Below, piece after piece: positions 1 through 8,130 of a DNA stretch of 51,473 bases. Each line of letters begins with the position of its first letter. Positions within the stretch are counted from its first letter, which is position 1. Made by a program: the position numbers and the translations under genes. The notes beneath the pieces are model-generated. The model was not told the DNA's origin and did not search any database. It saw only the letters and a program-made list of their open reading frames with translations. The DNA is from JAYZBC01 sp036339375 (lineage in GTDB: Bacteria; Pseudomonadota; Alphaproteobacteria; MPNO01; UBA2964), in the NCBI GenBank assembly GCA_036339375.1, contig JAYZBC010000095.1, positions 1-51,473 on the forward strand, in the 5' to 3' direction.

Positions 1-51
1 ATGTTTGGTAATAGGTCTAAAGGGAAACGGGCCATAAGGACGGGGTTCCAT
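1..51 (-). CDS. Putative polysaccharide deacetylase family protein, N-terminal fragment at window edge
   Basis: Only the first 17 codons lie in the window, on the minus strand starting with ATG at position 51 and open to the left edge. The residues read MEPRPYGPFPFRPITKH. A proline- and aromatic-rich start of the form RPYGPFPxxPI resembles what I recall of polysaccharide deacetylase (PuuE/allantoinase-like) proteins, which precedes their first beta strand. A modest ribosome binding site (AAGG) sits 8 bases before the ATG. With 17 residues the family call is tentative. A chance open frame cannot be excluded, but the motif fit is better than random. Confidence 0.4.
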   Translation of the reverse strand, partial: MEPRPYGPFPFRPITKH

Positions 52-195
52 AAGATGTACCTTTTTAGCTTGTTACAATAAAAGATTGCTATCATTCCAG
101 ATTTGATGCAACCGTTTCACTAACTCTCTCCCGAGAGAATTGACATAAAAATTATTAAAAGAAAATCAAAACAAGGGAGGTGTTTGGCTGCTTAA

Positions 196-224
196 CTTGG
201 AAGTTCTAAAAAGCATCTTCCAAG
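196..224. repeat. 8-bp perfect inverted repeat in the left intergenic region
   Basis: CTTGGAAG at 196-203 is matched by CTTCCAAG at 217-224 around a 13-base loop, between the deacetylase start and tRNA-Met. A run of T follows about 10 bases later on the plus strand, so it is not a canonical rho-independent terminator. The rest of 52-294 shows nothing else recognisable. Confidence 0.35.
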
Positions 225-294
225 CTAAAACTGTATTTTTTAAAAGACCGGTTTAAAACAAAACTGTTTCATTTTGTTTCACAATTTTCACAAA

Positions 295-371
295 TGGTAG
301 CGGGGGGCGGACTCGAACCGCCGACGCCCGGATTATGATTCCGGTGCTCTAACCAGCTGAGCTACCCCGCC
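295..371 (-). tRNA. tRNA-Met (CAU), elongator type
   Basis: Read on the minus strand this is a 77-base cloverleaf: acceptor GGCGGGG pairing with CCCCGCT (G1-U72 wobble), D arm GCTC/GAGC, anticodon stem CCGGA/TCCGG around the loop ATCATAA (anticodon CAT), T stem GGCGG/CCGCC with loop TTCGAGT, and an encoded 3' CCA at 295-297. The sequence closely matches alphaproteobacterial elongator tRNA-Met rather than initiator tRNA (three G-C pairs at the loop base are absent) or tRNA-Ile2. It lies 59 bases downstream of the mnmA stop on the same strand. Confidence 0.97.
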
Positions 372-430
372 ATATAAACAAGCCAACTTAGAGCGAGCCG
401 TATAAGCTTGGGTTTCTTTGAAGTCAAGTT

Positions 431-1558
431 TTACGCAGCCAAAATTTTAGTATTCGGGCGTTGTATCCAGCCGCCCCCTAACAGGCGTGTACCTTTATAA
501 AAAACACAGGCTTGGCCAGGTGCAACACCATTTTCTGGGGTAATTAGGGTTACGCTTACCTTATCTTTCGATTGAAACTTAATTTTAGCTTCCACAGGGG
601 GCTTCATAGACCGAACTTTAACTTCGCAACGCATTGTCTTCCCATAATTTATTGGATTCCCCAACCAATTAACGTTAGCCAAGACCATGGTCGAAGTAGC
701 CAGTGCGTCCCAAGGACCTACCACCACCCTATTTCGATCAGGATCTATCTTTATTACATACATAGGCATATTTTCATTACGTAAATTCAAGCCCCGCCTT
801 TGACCAATTGTAAAATGGGTTATGCCCTTGTGGGTGCCAATTATCCGGCCGGTTTGTTCCACAATATCCCCCGGTTTGGCAACATTCGGGCGAATCTTGT
901 TTATCAAACTTGCATAGCTCCCTTCCGAAACAAAGCAAATATCCTGACTATCGGGTTTGTCGGACACCGGTAAGCTGAATTGTGCAGCAAGGCGCCGGGT
1001 TTCATCTTTCCTCATACTGCCTAGTGGAAAACTAAGAAACTCCAACTGTTTTGGTGTTGTTGCAAAGAGGAAATAACTTTGGTCTTTAGTTTCATCCTCG
1101 GCACGATGGAGTTCTATGTCGTTGCCCTTTTTTACCCGCCGGACATAATGTCCGGTAGCTAAAGCCTCAGCCCCAAGTTCTTGGGCAACAAGCAGCAAAT
1201 CTCTGAATTTAACCGTCTGATTGCATAGCACGCAGGGTATTGGCGTTTCACCCCTAACATAAGCATCAGCAAATTCATCAATCACATCTTTTTGGAATTT
1301 GCTTTCGTAGTTCAAAACGTAGTGCGGTATTTTTAATTTCTCTGCAACGTTTCTTGCATCCTCGATATCTTGGCCAGCACAACACGCGCCCTTTCGTTTC
1401 AGAGAATTGGTTGAATTATACAATTGCAAAGTCACCCCTATGACTTCATACCCTTCTTTGACTAACAAAGCGGCAGTCACAGATGAATCTACACCCCCAG
1501 ACATAGCAACTACTACACGCGTATCAGCAGATGCTTTATTTGGTAAAGAAAATTTCAT
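431..1558 (-). CDS. mnmA: tRNA-specific 2-thiouridylase MnmA
   Basis: MnmA adenylates U34 of the tRNAs for Lys, Glu and Gln and replaces the C2 oxygen with sulfur delivered by a cysteine desulfurase relay. The 375-residue protein has the PP-loop SGGVDSS at 20-26. The two catalytic cysteines of the family are both present: C112 in CVLCN and C208 in DSQDICFV. The ATGHYVRR stretch near 134-141 is also typical. Length is normal for the family. The start is an ATG at 1558. It is the last gene of a minus-strand group that begins with the IscR-like regulator and includes the cysteine desulfurase likely to feed it sulfur; 118 non-coding bases separate it from the ferredoxin gene. Confidence 0.96.
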   Translation of the reverse strand: MKFSLPNKASADTRVVVAMSGGVDSSVTAALLVKEGYEVIGVTLQLYNSTNSLKRKGACCAGQDIEDARNVAEKLKIPHYVLNYESKFQKDVIDEFADAYVRGETPIPCVLCNQTVKFRDLLLVAQELGAEALATGHYVRRVKKGNDIELHRAEDETKDQSYFLFATTPKQLEFLSFPLGSMRKDETRRLAAQFSLPVSDKPDSQDICFVSEGSYASLINKIRPNVAKPGDIVEQTGRIIGTHKGITHFTIGQRRGLNLRNENMPMYVIKIDPDRNRVVVGPWDALATSTMVLANVNWLGNPINYGKTMRCEVKVRSMKPPVEAKIKFQSKDKVSVTLITPENGVAPGQACVFYKGTRLLGGGWIQRPNTKILAA

Positions 1559-1676
1559 AAACTGAAATATAATGCGAGAATTTCTGGTGGAAAGAAAAAT
1601 TTTTCAAAAAAGATAAAAACTTTAGTTTCTATAGGTAATGTTTTTAATTTTTTAAATTGAATCGGCATTAAAAACG

Positions 1677-2009
1677 CTAAATTTCTAAAAAATTATTTGT
1701 AATAGATGGCAATTCGACAACCAAACCATCAAGACCATCCGTTAAAATAATTTGGCATCCCAATCGGGAGGTTTTTGTGCAACCCCATGTCAAATCCAGC
1801 AGCGAACACTCTTCAACACTTGGTTGTTTTAAATTTTCAAACCATTCTGAAGCAACCATGACATGACACGTTGAGCACGCCATTAAGCCACCACAAGCAC
1901 CCTCCACTCCTAACCGATTTTCCTGCGCTACTTCCAATAGCGTTTGGCCTTTTGTCGCTTCACAATCAAATCGGGTTTCGTTAGCAAGAACAAAGGTAAC
2001 CCTTGGCAA
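1677..2009 (-). CDS. 2Fe-2S ferredoxin, adrenodoxin type
   Basis: A 110-residue plant/vertebrate-fold 2Fe-2S ferredoxin. The cluster ligands C39, C45, C48 and C85 have the spacing C-X5-C-X2-C-X36-C of the adrenodoxin/Isc-Fdx class, which passes electrons during Fe-S cluster assembly. The start is a TTG at 2009; no ATG is available upstream of the first beta strand, and a GGA lies about ten bases ahead. It starts 18 bases after the cysteine desulfurase stop and is probably co-transcribed with it, which supports a role in Fe-S assembly rather than with a P450. It could be called fdx or fdxB; the sequence alone does not decide between these. Confidence 0.92.
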   Translation of the reverse strand: MPRVTFVLANETRFDCEATKGQTLLEVAQENRLGVEGACGGLMACSTCHVMVASEWFENLKQPSVEECSLLDLTWGCTKTSRLGCQIILTDGLDGLVVELPSITNNFLEI

Positions 2010-2027
2010 AACGAAAATTCCAACTTG

Positions 2028-3152
2028 TCAGGTTTTAGTTAAAGAATTTAGGTCAAATTGGCGGGCATACAATGCTTCATACGAAGTGATCAAACGGTCA
2101 ACATCAAACTGCGTTGTGGTCCAACCCAAACTGACTCTAACCGCACATTTTGCCAAATCATCTTCAACTCCCATTGCCGATAAAACATAGGGAGTGTCTA
2201 TCCGACCTGCAGAACAAGCAGAACCAGCGCTAATTGATACACCATCAAGATCAAAAGCCATAACCTGAATTTCACTTGCCAAACCCGGTGTCGCAAACTT
2301 ACTGGTATTTGGAAGTCGTTTTATATTTTGGGCAAAAAAAGTAATGGATGATCCAATTTCTAACAAACGTTTCTCTAATTCATTCCTTAGCAAACAGAGC
2401 TGATTAAAATTTTCAAGTTGGAGAAGAGCCGCTTCGGCAGCAACTCCGTATCCGATAATGCCTGGAACATTTTCAGTCCCTGCTCTTAAACCGTTTTCCT
2501 GCCCCCCCCCACGGATTAGCCCTTTAATAACATTATGATCTTTGCAAATTAAGGCCCCTACTCCTTGTGGTCCGCCAATTTTATGGGCAGAAAGTGATAA
2601 AAAATCAACATTGAGTTTAGAAAAATCAATTGGAATTTTACCGGCTGCTTGTACTGCATCACAATGCATTAATGCCCCGTATTTGTGAGCAAGTAGAGTG
2701 GCATCTATTACCGGTTGAATAACACCAGTTTCGTTATTTGCGTACATAAGGGAAACAATTTTAGATAATTTATTTCCATGAAGGATTTTTTCTAATTCCT
2801 CCAGATTAATGACGCCTTCCGAAGTAACTGGACAAATGCTGACATTGGTTCTTGCTTTCAAAACCGACTCATGTTCGATGGAAGAAACAATAAGTTGTTC
2901 ATGTCCAGTGCAATTAAGAGCTTGATTATTGGCTTCTGTACCACTGCCAGTAAAAATCACCGCTCTACTATCACAACCCACTAAATTAGCTACAAGTTTG
3001 CGGGATTTTTCAACGCTGCTCCGTGCCGACCTACCTTCGGTGTGTACGGAGGAAGCATTTCCTCCCTGTTTCATGCCCTCTACCATGGCCCTGATTACTT
3101 CCGGCCTAATTGGAGCCGTTGCATTAAAATCGAGATAACTGCGGGCAGTCAC
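2028..3152 (-). CDS. Cysteine desulfurase (IscS/NifS family)
   Basis: This PLP enzyme takes sulfur from cysteine as an enzyme persulfide for Fe-S clusters and tRNA thiolation. Visible are the PLP lysine in SLSAHKIGG (K191 from the start used here), the preceding CDAVQAAGK segment, the RGGGQENGLRAGTEN loop, and the sulfur-carrying cysteine in SISAGSACSAG (C313). The start is taken as GTG at 3152, because it overlaps the regulator's stop as GTGA and has AGAGGG just upstream. A TTG at 3170 would add six residues that look non-native. It sits between the regulator and a ferredoxin, and mnmA follows, so it probably supplies both Fe-S assembly and MnmA. A separate scaffold gene (iscU or sufBCD) is not in the window. 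Confidence 0.95.
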   Translation of the reverse strand: MTARSYLDFNATAPIRPEVIRAMVEGMKQGGNASSVHTEGRSARSSVEKSRKLVANLVGCDSRAVIFTGSGTEANNQALNCTGHEQLIVSSIEHESVLKARTNVSICPVTSEGVINLEELEKILHGNKLSKIVSLMYANNETGVIQPVIDATLLAHKYGALMHCDAVQAAGKIPIDFSKLNVDFLSLSAHKIGGPQGVGALICKDHNVIKGLIRGGGQENGLRAGTENVPGIIGYGVAAEAALLQLENFNQLCLLRNELEKRLLEIGSSITFFAQNIKRLPNTSKFATPGLASEIQVMAFDLDGVSISAGSACSAGRIDTPYVLSAMGVEDDLAKCAVRVSLGWTTTQFDVDRLITSYEALYARQFDLNSLTKT

Positions 3153-3628
3153 ACCCCTCTGGGCTCCCAACTGGACACTGAATCATCTGTTTTTGAAAAT
3201 TGCGTCTGAATTATCACTGGTTTAATATGACGATCGCAAATGTCAGAAACACTGACAGATTTTAAATATCCTGAAATTTGATTTCCCAATGCTCCCCGTA
3301 ATTCCTGTATTTCCTTTGGTTCCTTGGAAAACTCAATCTGACTTGCATAATTATAAAATGGTTCCACAGCAAACGTTTCTTCGATGGAGCGGAAAATATC
3401 ATAAATGAAAATTTTATTTGCAGGGCGTAACAAAACATAACCTCCACCAGGGCCACGAACACCTTTAACTAAATTTCCTCGCCGTAACTTTGAAAATAGT
3501 TGTTCAAGATATGACAAAGAAATTTCTAACTTACTTCCAATGTCTTCTAGGGAAATAGGACGATTTTTATTTTGTGCTATTATCACAACTGCCTTTACTG
3601 CATACCAACCCTTACTACTTAAATTCAT
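3149..3628 (-). CDS. Rrf2 family regulator, IscR-like but lacking the cluster cysteines
   Basis: A 159-residue winged-helix regulator. The N-terminal segment MNLSSKGWYAVKAV, the recognition region SLSYLEQLFSKLRR and the wing GVRGPGGGYVL are classic Rrf2/IscR. Position at the head of a cysteine desulfurase-ferredoxin group suggests it controls that group. IscR normally binds a 2Fe-2S cluster through three cysteines near residues 92-106. The matching stretch here (about 90-115) has none, and the only cysteine is far C-terminal in SVSDICDRH. It may therefore act as an apo-type regulator or sense something else. The start is ATG at 3628 with AGGAAAA upstream; 217 bases separate it from the divergent hydrolase gene. 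Confidence 0.88.
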   Translation of the reverse strand: MNLSSKGWYAVKAVVIIAQNKNRPISLEDIGSKLEISLSYLEQLFSKLRRGNLVKGVRGPGGGYVLLRPANKIFIYDIFRSIEETFAVEPFYNYASQIEFSKEPKEIQELRGALGNQISGYLKSVSVSDICDRHIKPVIIQTQFSKTDDSVSSWEPRGV

Positions 3629-3845
3629 ATTTGTTTTTCCTAAATTTTATTATTTATTATAATTTATTTTCAAGTTTTTAAAGTTTATTCTTAACAAGAA
3701 GCTTAAAATCTTGTACAGCTATTATTTATATTCTCGCCCTTATTGTTACAGCTAAATTGATGGCAGGAAGTTAGTTTTTCTGTTGGAAGGCGTCAATAGT
3801 TGGGTTAATTACGCTACTTTAAATGAATAGGAGATTTGACCTTTT

Positions 3846-4502
3846 ATGCCAGAGGTGATTTTCAATGGGCCAGAAGGACGTTTGGAAGGTCGTTACCATC
3901 ATTCAAAAAAAGAGGATGCCCCTATAGCTTTAATTCTACATCCGCATCCACAGCAAGGCGGAACGATGAATAACAAAGTAGTTTTTGAGGTATACCAACT
4001 TTTTGCAAAAAGAGGGTTTTCAACCCTAAGATTTAATTTTCGTGGGGTTGGCCGTTCACAAGGTGTTTATGATGAAGGCCTTGGCGAATTAAGCGATGCT
4101 GCTTCTGCCCTAGATTGGTTGCAATCAGCTAACCCAGATGCCTCTCAATGTTGGGTGAGTGGCTTTTCTTTTGGCGCTTGGATTTGTATGCAGCTGCTGA
4201 TGCGGCGGCCGGAAATTAGTAGTTTTGTGTCACTTGCACCACCTGCGAACAAGTATGATTTTGCATTTCTCGCTCCTTGTCCTTCGTCTGGCCTGATATT
4301 ACATGGATCTGAAGACACAATGGTCCCAAAGGAGTCTGTTGCAGCACTAACTCAAAAGCTGCAAGAGCAAAAAAGAATTACCATAGACTATCGAATTATC
4401 GATGGTGCTAATCATTTTTTTCATAACCGAATTGAGGATCTTACCAACCACGTAAACGCATATCTAGAGCAGGAGATCCCAGCTATAGCGGCACGAAATT
4501 AA
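3846..4502 (+). CDS. Alpha/beta hydrolase of the COG2945 type
   Basis: A 218-residue single-domain serine hydrolase without a signal peptide. The HPHPQQGG motif near 32-39, the oxyanion strand FRGVGRSQG, the nucleophile elbow GFSFG (S108), an acid in HGSEDTMVP (D157) and the histidine in DGANHFF (H190) form a plausible triad. This matches the cytosolic family annotated as predicted alpha/beta superfamily hydrolase, whose substrate is unknown. In many alphaproteobacteria, from memory, a similar gene lies beside iscR and the desulfurase. Here it is divergent from that group and may share its regulatory region. GGAG lies 12 bases before the ATG. Confidence 0.85.
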   Translation: MPEVIFNGPEGRLEGRYHHSKKEDAPIALILHPHPQQGGTMNNKVVFEVYQLFAKRGFSTLRFNFRGVGRSQGVYDEGLGELSDAASALDWLQSANPDASQCWVSGFSFGAWICMQLLMRRPEISSFVSLAPPANKYDFAFLAPCPSSGLILHGSEDTMVPKESVAALTQKLQEQKRITIDYRIIDGANHFFHNRIEDLTNHVNAYLEQEIPAIAARN

Positions 4503-4520
4503 AGTCCTACACGAAGATCA

Positions 4521-5618
4521 TTAAACACACTTGCAAAGCCTTCCACCTTGAGTGGGTAACTTGACCCCCGTAGTTGAGGGCAACGTTAATGGCAAACCTT
4601 TGAGACTGCGAATTGCAAGATATGCAAACGCTTGTGCCTCTAGAGCATCTCCATCCCAACCAACGCTTTCGACCGGAGCGACGGGCACATCTAACTTTTC
4701 TGCAAGCCGTTTCATCAGGAAAGGGTTGTGCCGACCCCCACCGCTAACCAACCATTTTTTTGGTGGCTTTGGCATAAATTTTAAAGAACATATTATTGCG
4801 TCACAAGTAAACTCAACCAGCGTAGCCGCACCATCATTCGTCGGAATTCCATAAAGAGGACCGAGATTAAATTCGTCTCGATCTAATGTTTTAGGAGGTG
4901 TCCTTTCAAAATACTTTGAAGCCATATAATTTTTAACCACCCTTAAATTTATTTTTCCACTCTTAGAGAACCTTCCATCTAAATCACTTTCAATTCGAGT
5001 TGCCTCCCAAATCCAATCGTCGAGGAGCGCACAACCCGGACCGGTGTCAAATGCAATGGGATTATAAGGTTTAGCACCTATCCAAGTTACATTTGCCACC
5101 CCCCCAATATTTAAAATTGCAACGGGGTGTTCAAGGTTTTTGGCAAGTTCTTTATGGAATAAAGGTACCAAAGGTGCTCCCTGGCCTCCCCGCGCAACGT
5201 CATTACTCCGAAAATCAAAAATTACATCAATACCCGTTTGCCTTGCCAATAAAGAACCGTCACCTATTTGCCAGGTTTTTTTCAATTGAGGTTGATGAGA
5301 AATGGTATGACCGTGAAAACCAACCACCCGCACTTTTTTATTAGAAACACCTGATTTTTTGAGTAGGAGTTTCACTGCTTTTGTGTGCAATTCAGTTATT
5401 TGACGTTCTATTTCAGGAATCGGTCCCTTACCTCCTAAAACTGAACGCAATTTTCTTCGAAACAATGCAGAATAGGGGAAAGAGATAAAATCTTTTGCTT
5501 TCACAAAGGTCTCCCCATCTGTGGCTAATAAAGCTGCATCAATTCCATCTAAAGAAGTGCCACTCATCAAGCCTACCGCCAGCAAAATCTTTCCTTTACT
5601 TAGACAAGTTGATTGCAT
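4521..5618 (-). CDS. anmK: Anhydro-N-acetylmuramic acid kinase
   Basis: AnmK phosphorylates and opens 1,6-anhydro-MurNAc released during cell wall turnover, giving MurNAc-6-phosphate for recycling. The family signature GLMSGTSLDGIDAAL is at the N-terminus. Further motifs are GFHGHTISHQP, IGDGSLLARQTG, the FDFRSNDVARGGQGAPLVP block with the catalytic aspartate, NIGGVANVTWIG, and the C-terminal VSGGGRHNP. The start is taken at the ATG at 5618 (365 residues, normal length); the frame remains open to a TTG at 5651. It ends 18 bases from the convergent hydrolase gene. Its partner MurQ is not in this window. An anmK-tyrS neighbourhood is familiar in alphaproteobacteria, although here a dioxygenase gene stands between them. 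Confidence 0.95.
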   Translation of the reverse strand: MQSTCLSKGKILLAVGLMSGTSLDGIDAALLATDGETFVKAKDFISFPYSALFRRKLRSVLGGKGPIPEIERQITELHTKAVKLLLKKSGVSNKKVRVVGFHGHTISHQPQLKKTWQIGDGSLLARQTGIDVIFDFRSNDVARGGQGAPLVPLFHKELAKNLEHPVAILNIGGVANVTWIGAKPYNPIAFDTGPGCALLDDWIWEATRIESDLDGRFSKSGKINLRVVKNYMASKYFERTPPKTLDRDEFNLGPLYGIPTNDGAATLVEFTCDAIICSLKFMPKPPKKWLVSGGGRHNPFLMKRLAEKLDVPVAPVESVGWDGDALEAQAFAYLAIRSLKGLPLTLPSTTGVKLPTQGGRLCKCV

Positions 5619-5683
5619 TTTTTTTATTTCGAAATGATACTTGAAAAACAAGAAACAAAATAGCTAGTTTGGTTGAATGTACA

Positions 5684-6724
5684 ATGCACAAAATCCCTAA
5701 AACTCCATATCATTGTGCCGCCGGTTGGAAAGGTTCCGAAATGGCGAAAACAACCGAATGGATTTATCACCTCTCAGAAAATGAAAACCGGGAACTTGAA
5801 AATGCGCTCGCACATGTAAAATCCAAAAAGATAAAAATCACCAAAATAAAGAAATCGGATTTTCCTTTACCAATTTTTTCTAAAACCCTTTCCAAAATTT
5901 TAAAAGAAATTGAAACAGGAAGGGGGTTTTTGCTCATTCGGGGCTTGCCAGTTGAAAAATTAGGTAATGAAGATTCTACAATTATTTATTGGGGAATTGG
6001 AACCTATTTTGGGGAAGCGGTAGCACAAAATATGATGGGTGAATTGCTTTCCGACGTTTGGTCAATTAGCAACAACTGGGATAAAAACTACAACCTAAGG
6101 GGCTACCAAACACCGGTGCACTTACCCTATCACTGCGACAAGTCTGATGCGGTGGGGTTAATGTGTCTTCAAACAGCAAAATCTGGTGGAACTAGTTCAA
6201 TTGCTAGCTCCGTTGCTATACACAACGAAATTTGGACTAAGAGACCTGATTTACTTAAGGCTTTGTATGAGCCTTTCTACATAGACCATCGTGGCGAAGA
6301 ATTTGATGGAAAAGAACCATATTATATTTCTCCAGTTTTCAACATTTACAAGGGAAAATTTTTTTCTAGGTTTGGGCAAAAATATGTTGAAAGTGCCCAG
6401 CGTTTTCCTCAAGTACCCCGTTTAACCAATGATCAAATAGAAGCATTGGATCTTTTTAGTTGTCTAGCTTTGAGTAAGGATTTTCGTTTGGACATGAAAT
6501 TTAAGCGGGGGGACATGCAATTTTTAAATAACCATTACATTGTCCATAGCCGAACAGAATATCAAGATTACCCGGAAATAGAGCGTCGTAGACACCTAGT
6601 TCGTATGTTATTATTTACTCCTTCTTACGATGACGTTCCAAAACATACGCAAGATTTAAACACTTTCATTAGGAATTGGGGTAAAAATCCGCGTGAATCG
6701 GTGTTATCTTTGAATAACAAGTAA
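5684..6724 (+). CDS. TauD/TfdA-like Fe(II)/2-oxoglutarate-dependent oxygenase, substrate unknown
   Basis: A 346-residue member of the TauD/TfdA fold. The facial triad is visible as H150-C-D152 (in YHCDKSD) and H288 (in NNHYIVHSRTEY). A distal arginine that would bind the 2-oxoglutarate carboxylate lies in RRRHLVRMLL. The segment AKSGGTSSIASSVAIHNE is typical of the taurine/clavaminate group. ATG at 5684 is chosen. A later ATG at 5741 has a better ribosome binding site, but would delete the CAAGWKGSEM segment, whose tryptophan and glycine I recall as conserved in this family. A TTG at 5669 is the other option. No sulfonate or carnitine genes are nearby, so no substrate can be assigned. Confidence 0.85.
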   Translation: MHKIPKTPYHCAAGWKGSEMAKTTEWIYHLSENENRELENALAHVKSKKIKITKIKKSDFPLPIFSKTLSKILKEIETGRGFLLIRGLPVEKLGNEDSTIIYWGIGTYFGEAVAQNMMGELLSDVWSISNNWDKNYNLRGYQTPVHLPYHCDKSDAVGLMCLQTAKSGGTSSIASSVAIHNEIWTKRPDLLKALYEPFYIDHRGEEFDGKEPYYISPVFNIYKGKFFSRFGQKYVESAQRFPQVPRLTNDQIEALDLFSCLALSKDFRLDMKFKRGDMQFLNNHYIVHSRTEYQDYPEIERRRHLVRMLLFTPSYDDVPKHTQDLNTFIRNWGKNPRESVLSLNNK

Positions 6725-6832
6725 TTTTATATCTGGGCAATTTCTTCATTTTCTTTGGCCTTTAGTAGTAACCTTAAAGTCTCCAAAGACTTTAAACGAC
6801 CCGCGAAGAGTGACTTAAAAAACCGAACGGTT

Positions 6833-8089
6833 ATGCAAAACTTCAAGTCTGAATTTCTTAAAACAATTTACAATCGTGGTTTCATCCACCAATGCACAGA
6901 TATAGAGGCGCTTGATGATTTACTCATTTCACACAAACCGTTAACGGCATACATAGGGTTTGATTGCACTGCTGACAGCCTCCACGTTGGATCCCTAATA
7001 CCCATAATGTTACTTAGATGGTTTCAAAAGACGGGGCATAAACCAATAGTGTTAATAGGTGGTGGAACAACGAAAATTGGGGACCCTTCAGGAAAAGATG
7101 AATCGCGTCAAATTTTAACCGATACCCAGATTTTAAAGAATATGGATGGTATAAAAGAGGTTTTTATTAAATTTCTAGAAATAGGAAATGAACAAACCAA
7201 CGGTATAATTGTTAATAACCAAGATTGGCTAGACAATCTTTCCTACATTTCATTTTTAAGAAAAATAGGCCGCCATTTTTCAGTTAATAGAATGCTGTCA
7301 TTTGAATCCGTTAAATTAAGATTAGAACGGGAACAACCACTAAGTTTTCTGGAATTTAATTATATGGTTCTCCAAGGTTACGATTTTATAGAGTTATCTA
7401 GCCGTTTTGATTGTACTTTACAAATGGGGGGCTCTGATCAATGGGGAAACATAGTTTGCGGTATCGAACTCGCACGTCGCCTCCAAAGAAAAAATTTATA
7501 TGGTCTAACATCGCCACTCATTACCACCGCTTCTGGTGCCAAAATGGGCAAAACAAATGATGGAGCAGTCTGGTTAAATGATGACAAGGTACCCTCTTAT
7601 GATTACTACCAATTTTGGCGGAATACGGAAGATAAAGATGTGGCAAGGTTTTTGAAACTTTTTACAGAAATTGATTTAAAAGAAATTGCAGAATTGGCAA
7701 TGTTAAAAGGTTCTGAAATTAATGAAGCAAAAAAAATACTAGCTTTCGAAGCAACCAAACTATGCCATGGCGCGGAAAAAGCAAAGCAAGCTTCTGAAAC
7801 ATCCCACTCTACTTTTGAGAGAGGTGGCTTTGGGTCGCAATTGCCGACGATTTTCCTGCCAAAGGAAGACTTGGATAATGGAATTTCAGCATTTGAATTT
7901 ATTGCGTTAATTGATTCTGTAACCAGTAAAGGTGAGGCAAGAAGATTGATTCGAGGTGGTGGTGTCCGTATCAATGATGTCGTGATAACTGATGAAAGTA
8001 AGCCGATTGGGACCTATAACCTAAATAAACAGAATTTTATTAAGGTTTCGATCGGAAAAAAACGCCATACCCTGATAAAGACAAAATGA
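6833..8089 (+). CDS. tyrS: Tyrosyl-tRNA synthetase
   Basis: A class I synthetase charging tRNA-Tyr. From the ATG at 6833 it has 418 residues, the usual bacterial length. The HIGH-type motif is HVGS at 51-54. The tyrosine-binding YIGFDCTADSLHVG segment and QMGGSDQWGNI are intact, and the KMSKS motif is present as KMGKT at 237-241. An S4 RNA-binding domain (GEARRLIRGGGVRIND) closes the protein. The frame is open upstream to a TTG at 6757 but that extension has no family resemblance. It lies 108 bases after the dioxygenase gene on the same strand and converges with the AsmA-like gene. Confidence 0.96.
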   Translation: MQNFKSEFLKTIYNRGFIHQCTDIEALDDLLISHKPLTAYIGFDCTADSLHVGSLIPIMLLRWFQKTGHKPIVLIGGGTTKIGDPSGKDESRQILTDTQILKNMDGIKEVFIKFLEIGNEQTNGIIVNNQDWLDNLSYISFLRKIGRHFSVNRMLSFESVKLRLEREQPLSFLEFNYMVLQGYDFIELSSRFDCTLQMGGSDQWGNIVCGIELARRLQRKNLYGLTSPLITTASGAKMGKTNDGAVWLNDDKVPSYDYYQFWRNTEDKDVARFLKLFTEIDLKEIAELAMLKGSEINEAKKILAFEATKLCHGAEKAKQASETSHSTFERGGFGSQLPTIFLPKEDLDNGISAFEFIALIDSVTSKGEARRLIRGGGVRINDVVITDESKPIGTYNLNKQNFIKVSIGKKRHTLIKTK

Positions 8090-8130
8090 GTTTTTGCTTA
8101 AAACTTTGTCGATTAAATGGGTTGCAAGAC

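Noticed and set aside
6755..6832. A longer tyrS start at a TTG.
   Set aside because: TyrS homology begins at the ATG 6833; the extension has no ribosome binding site.
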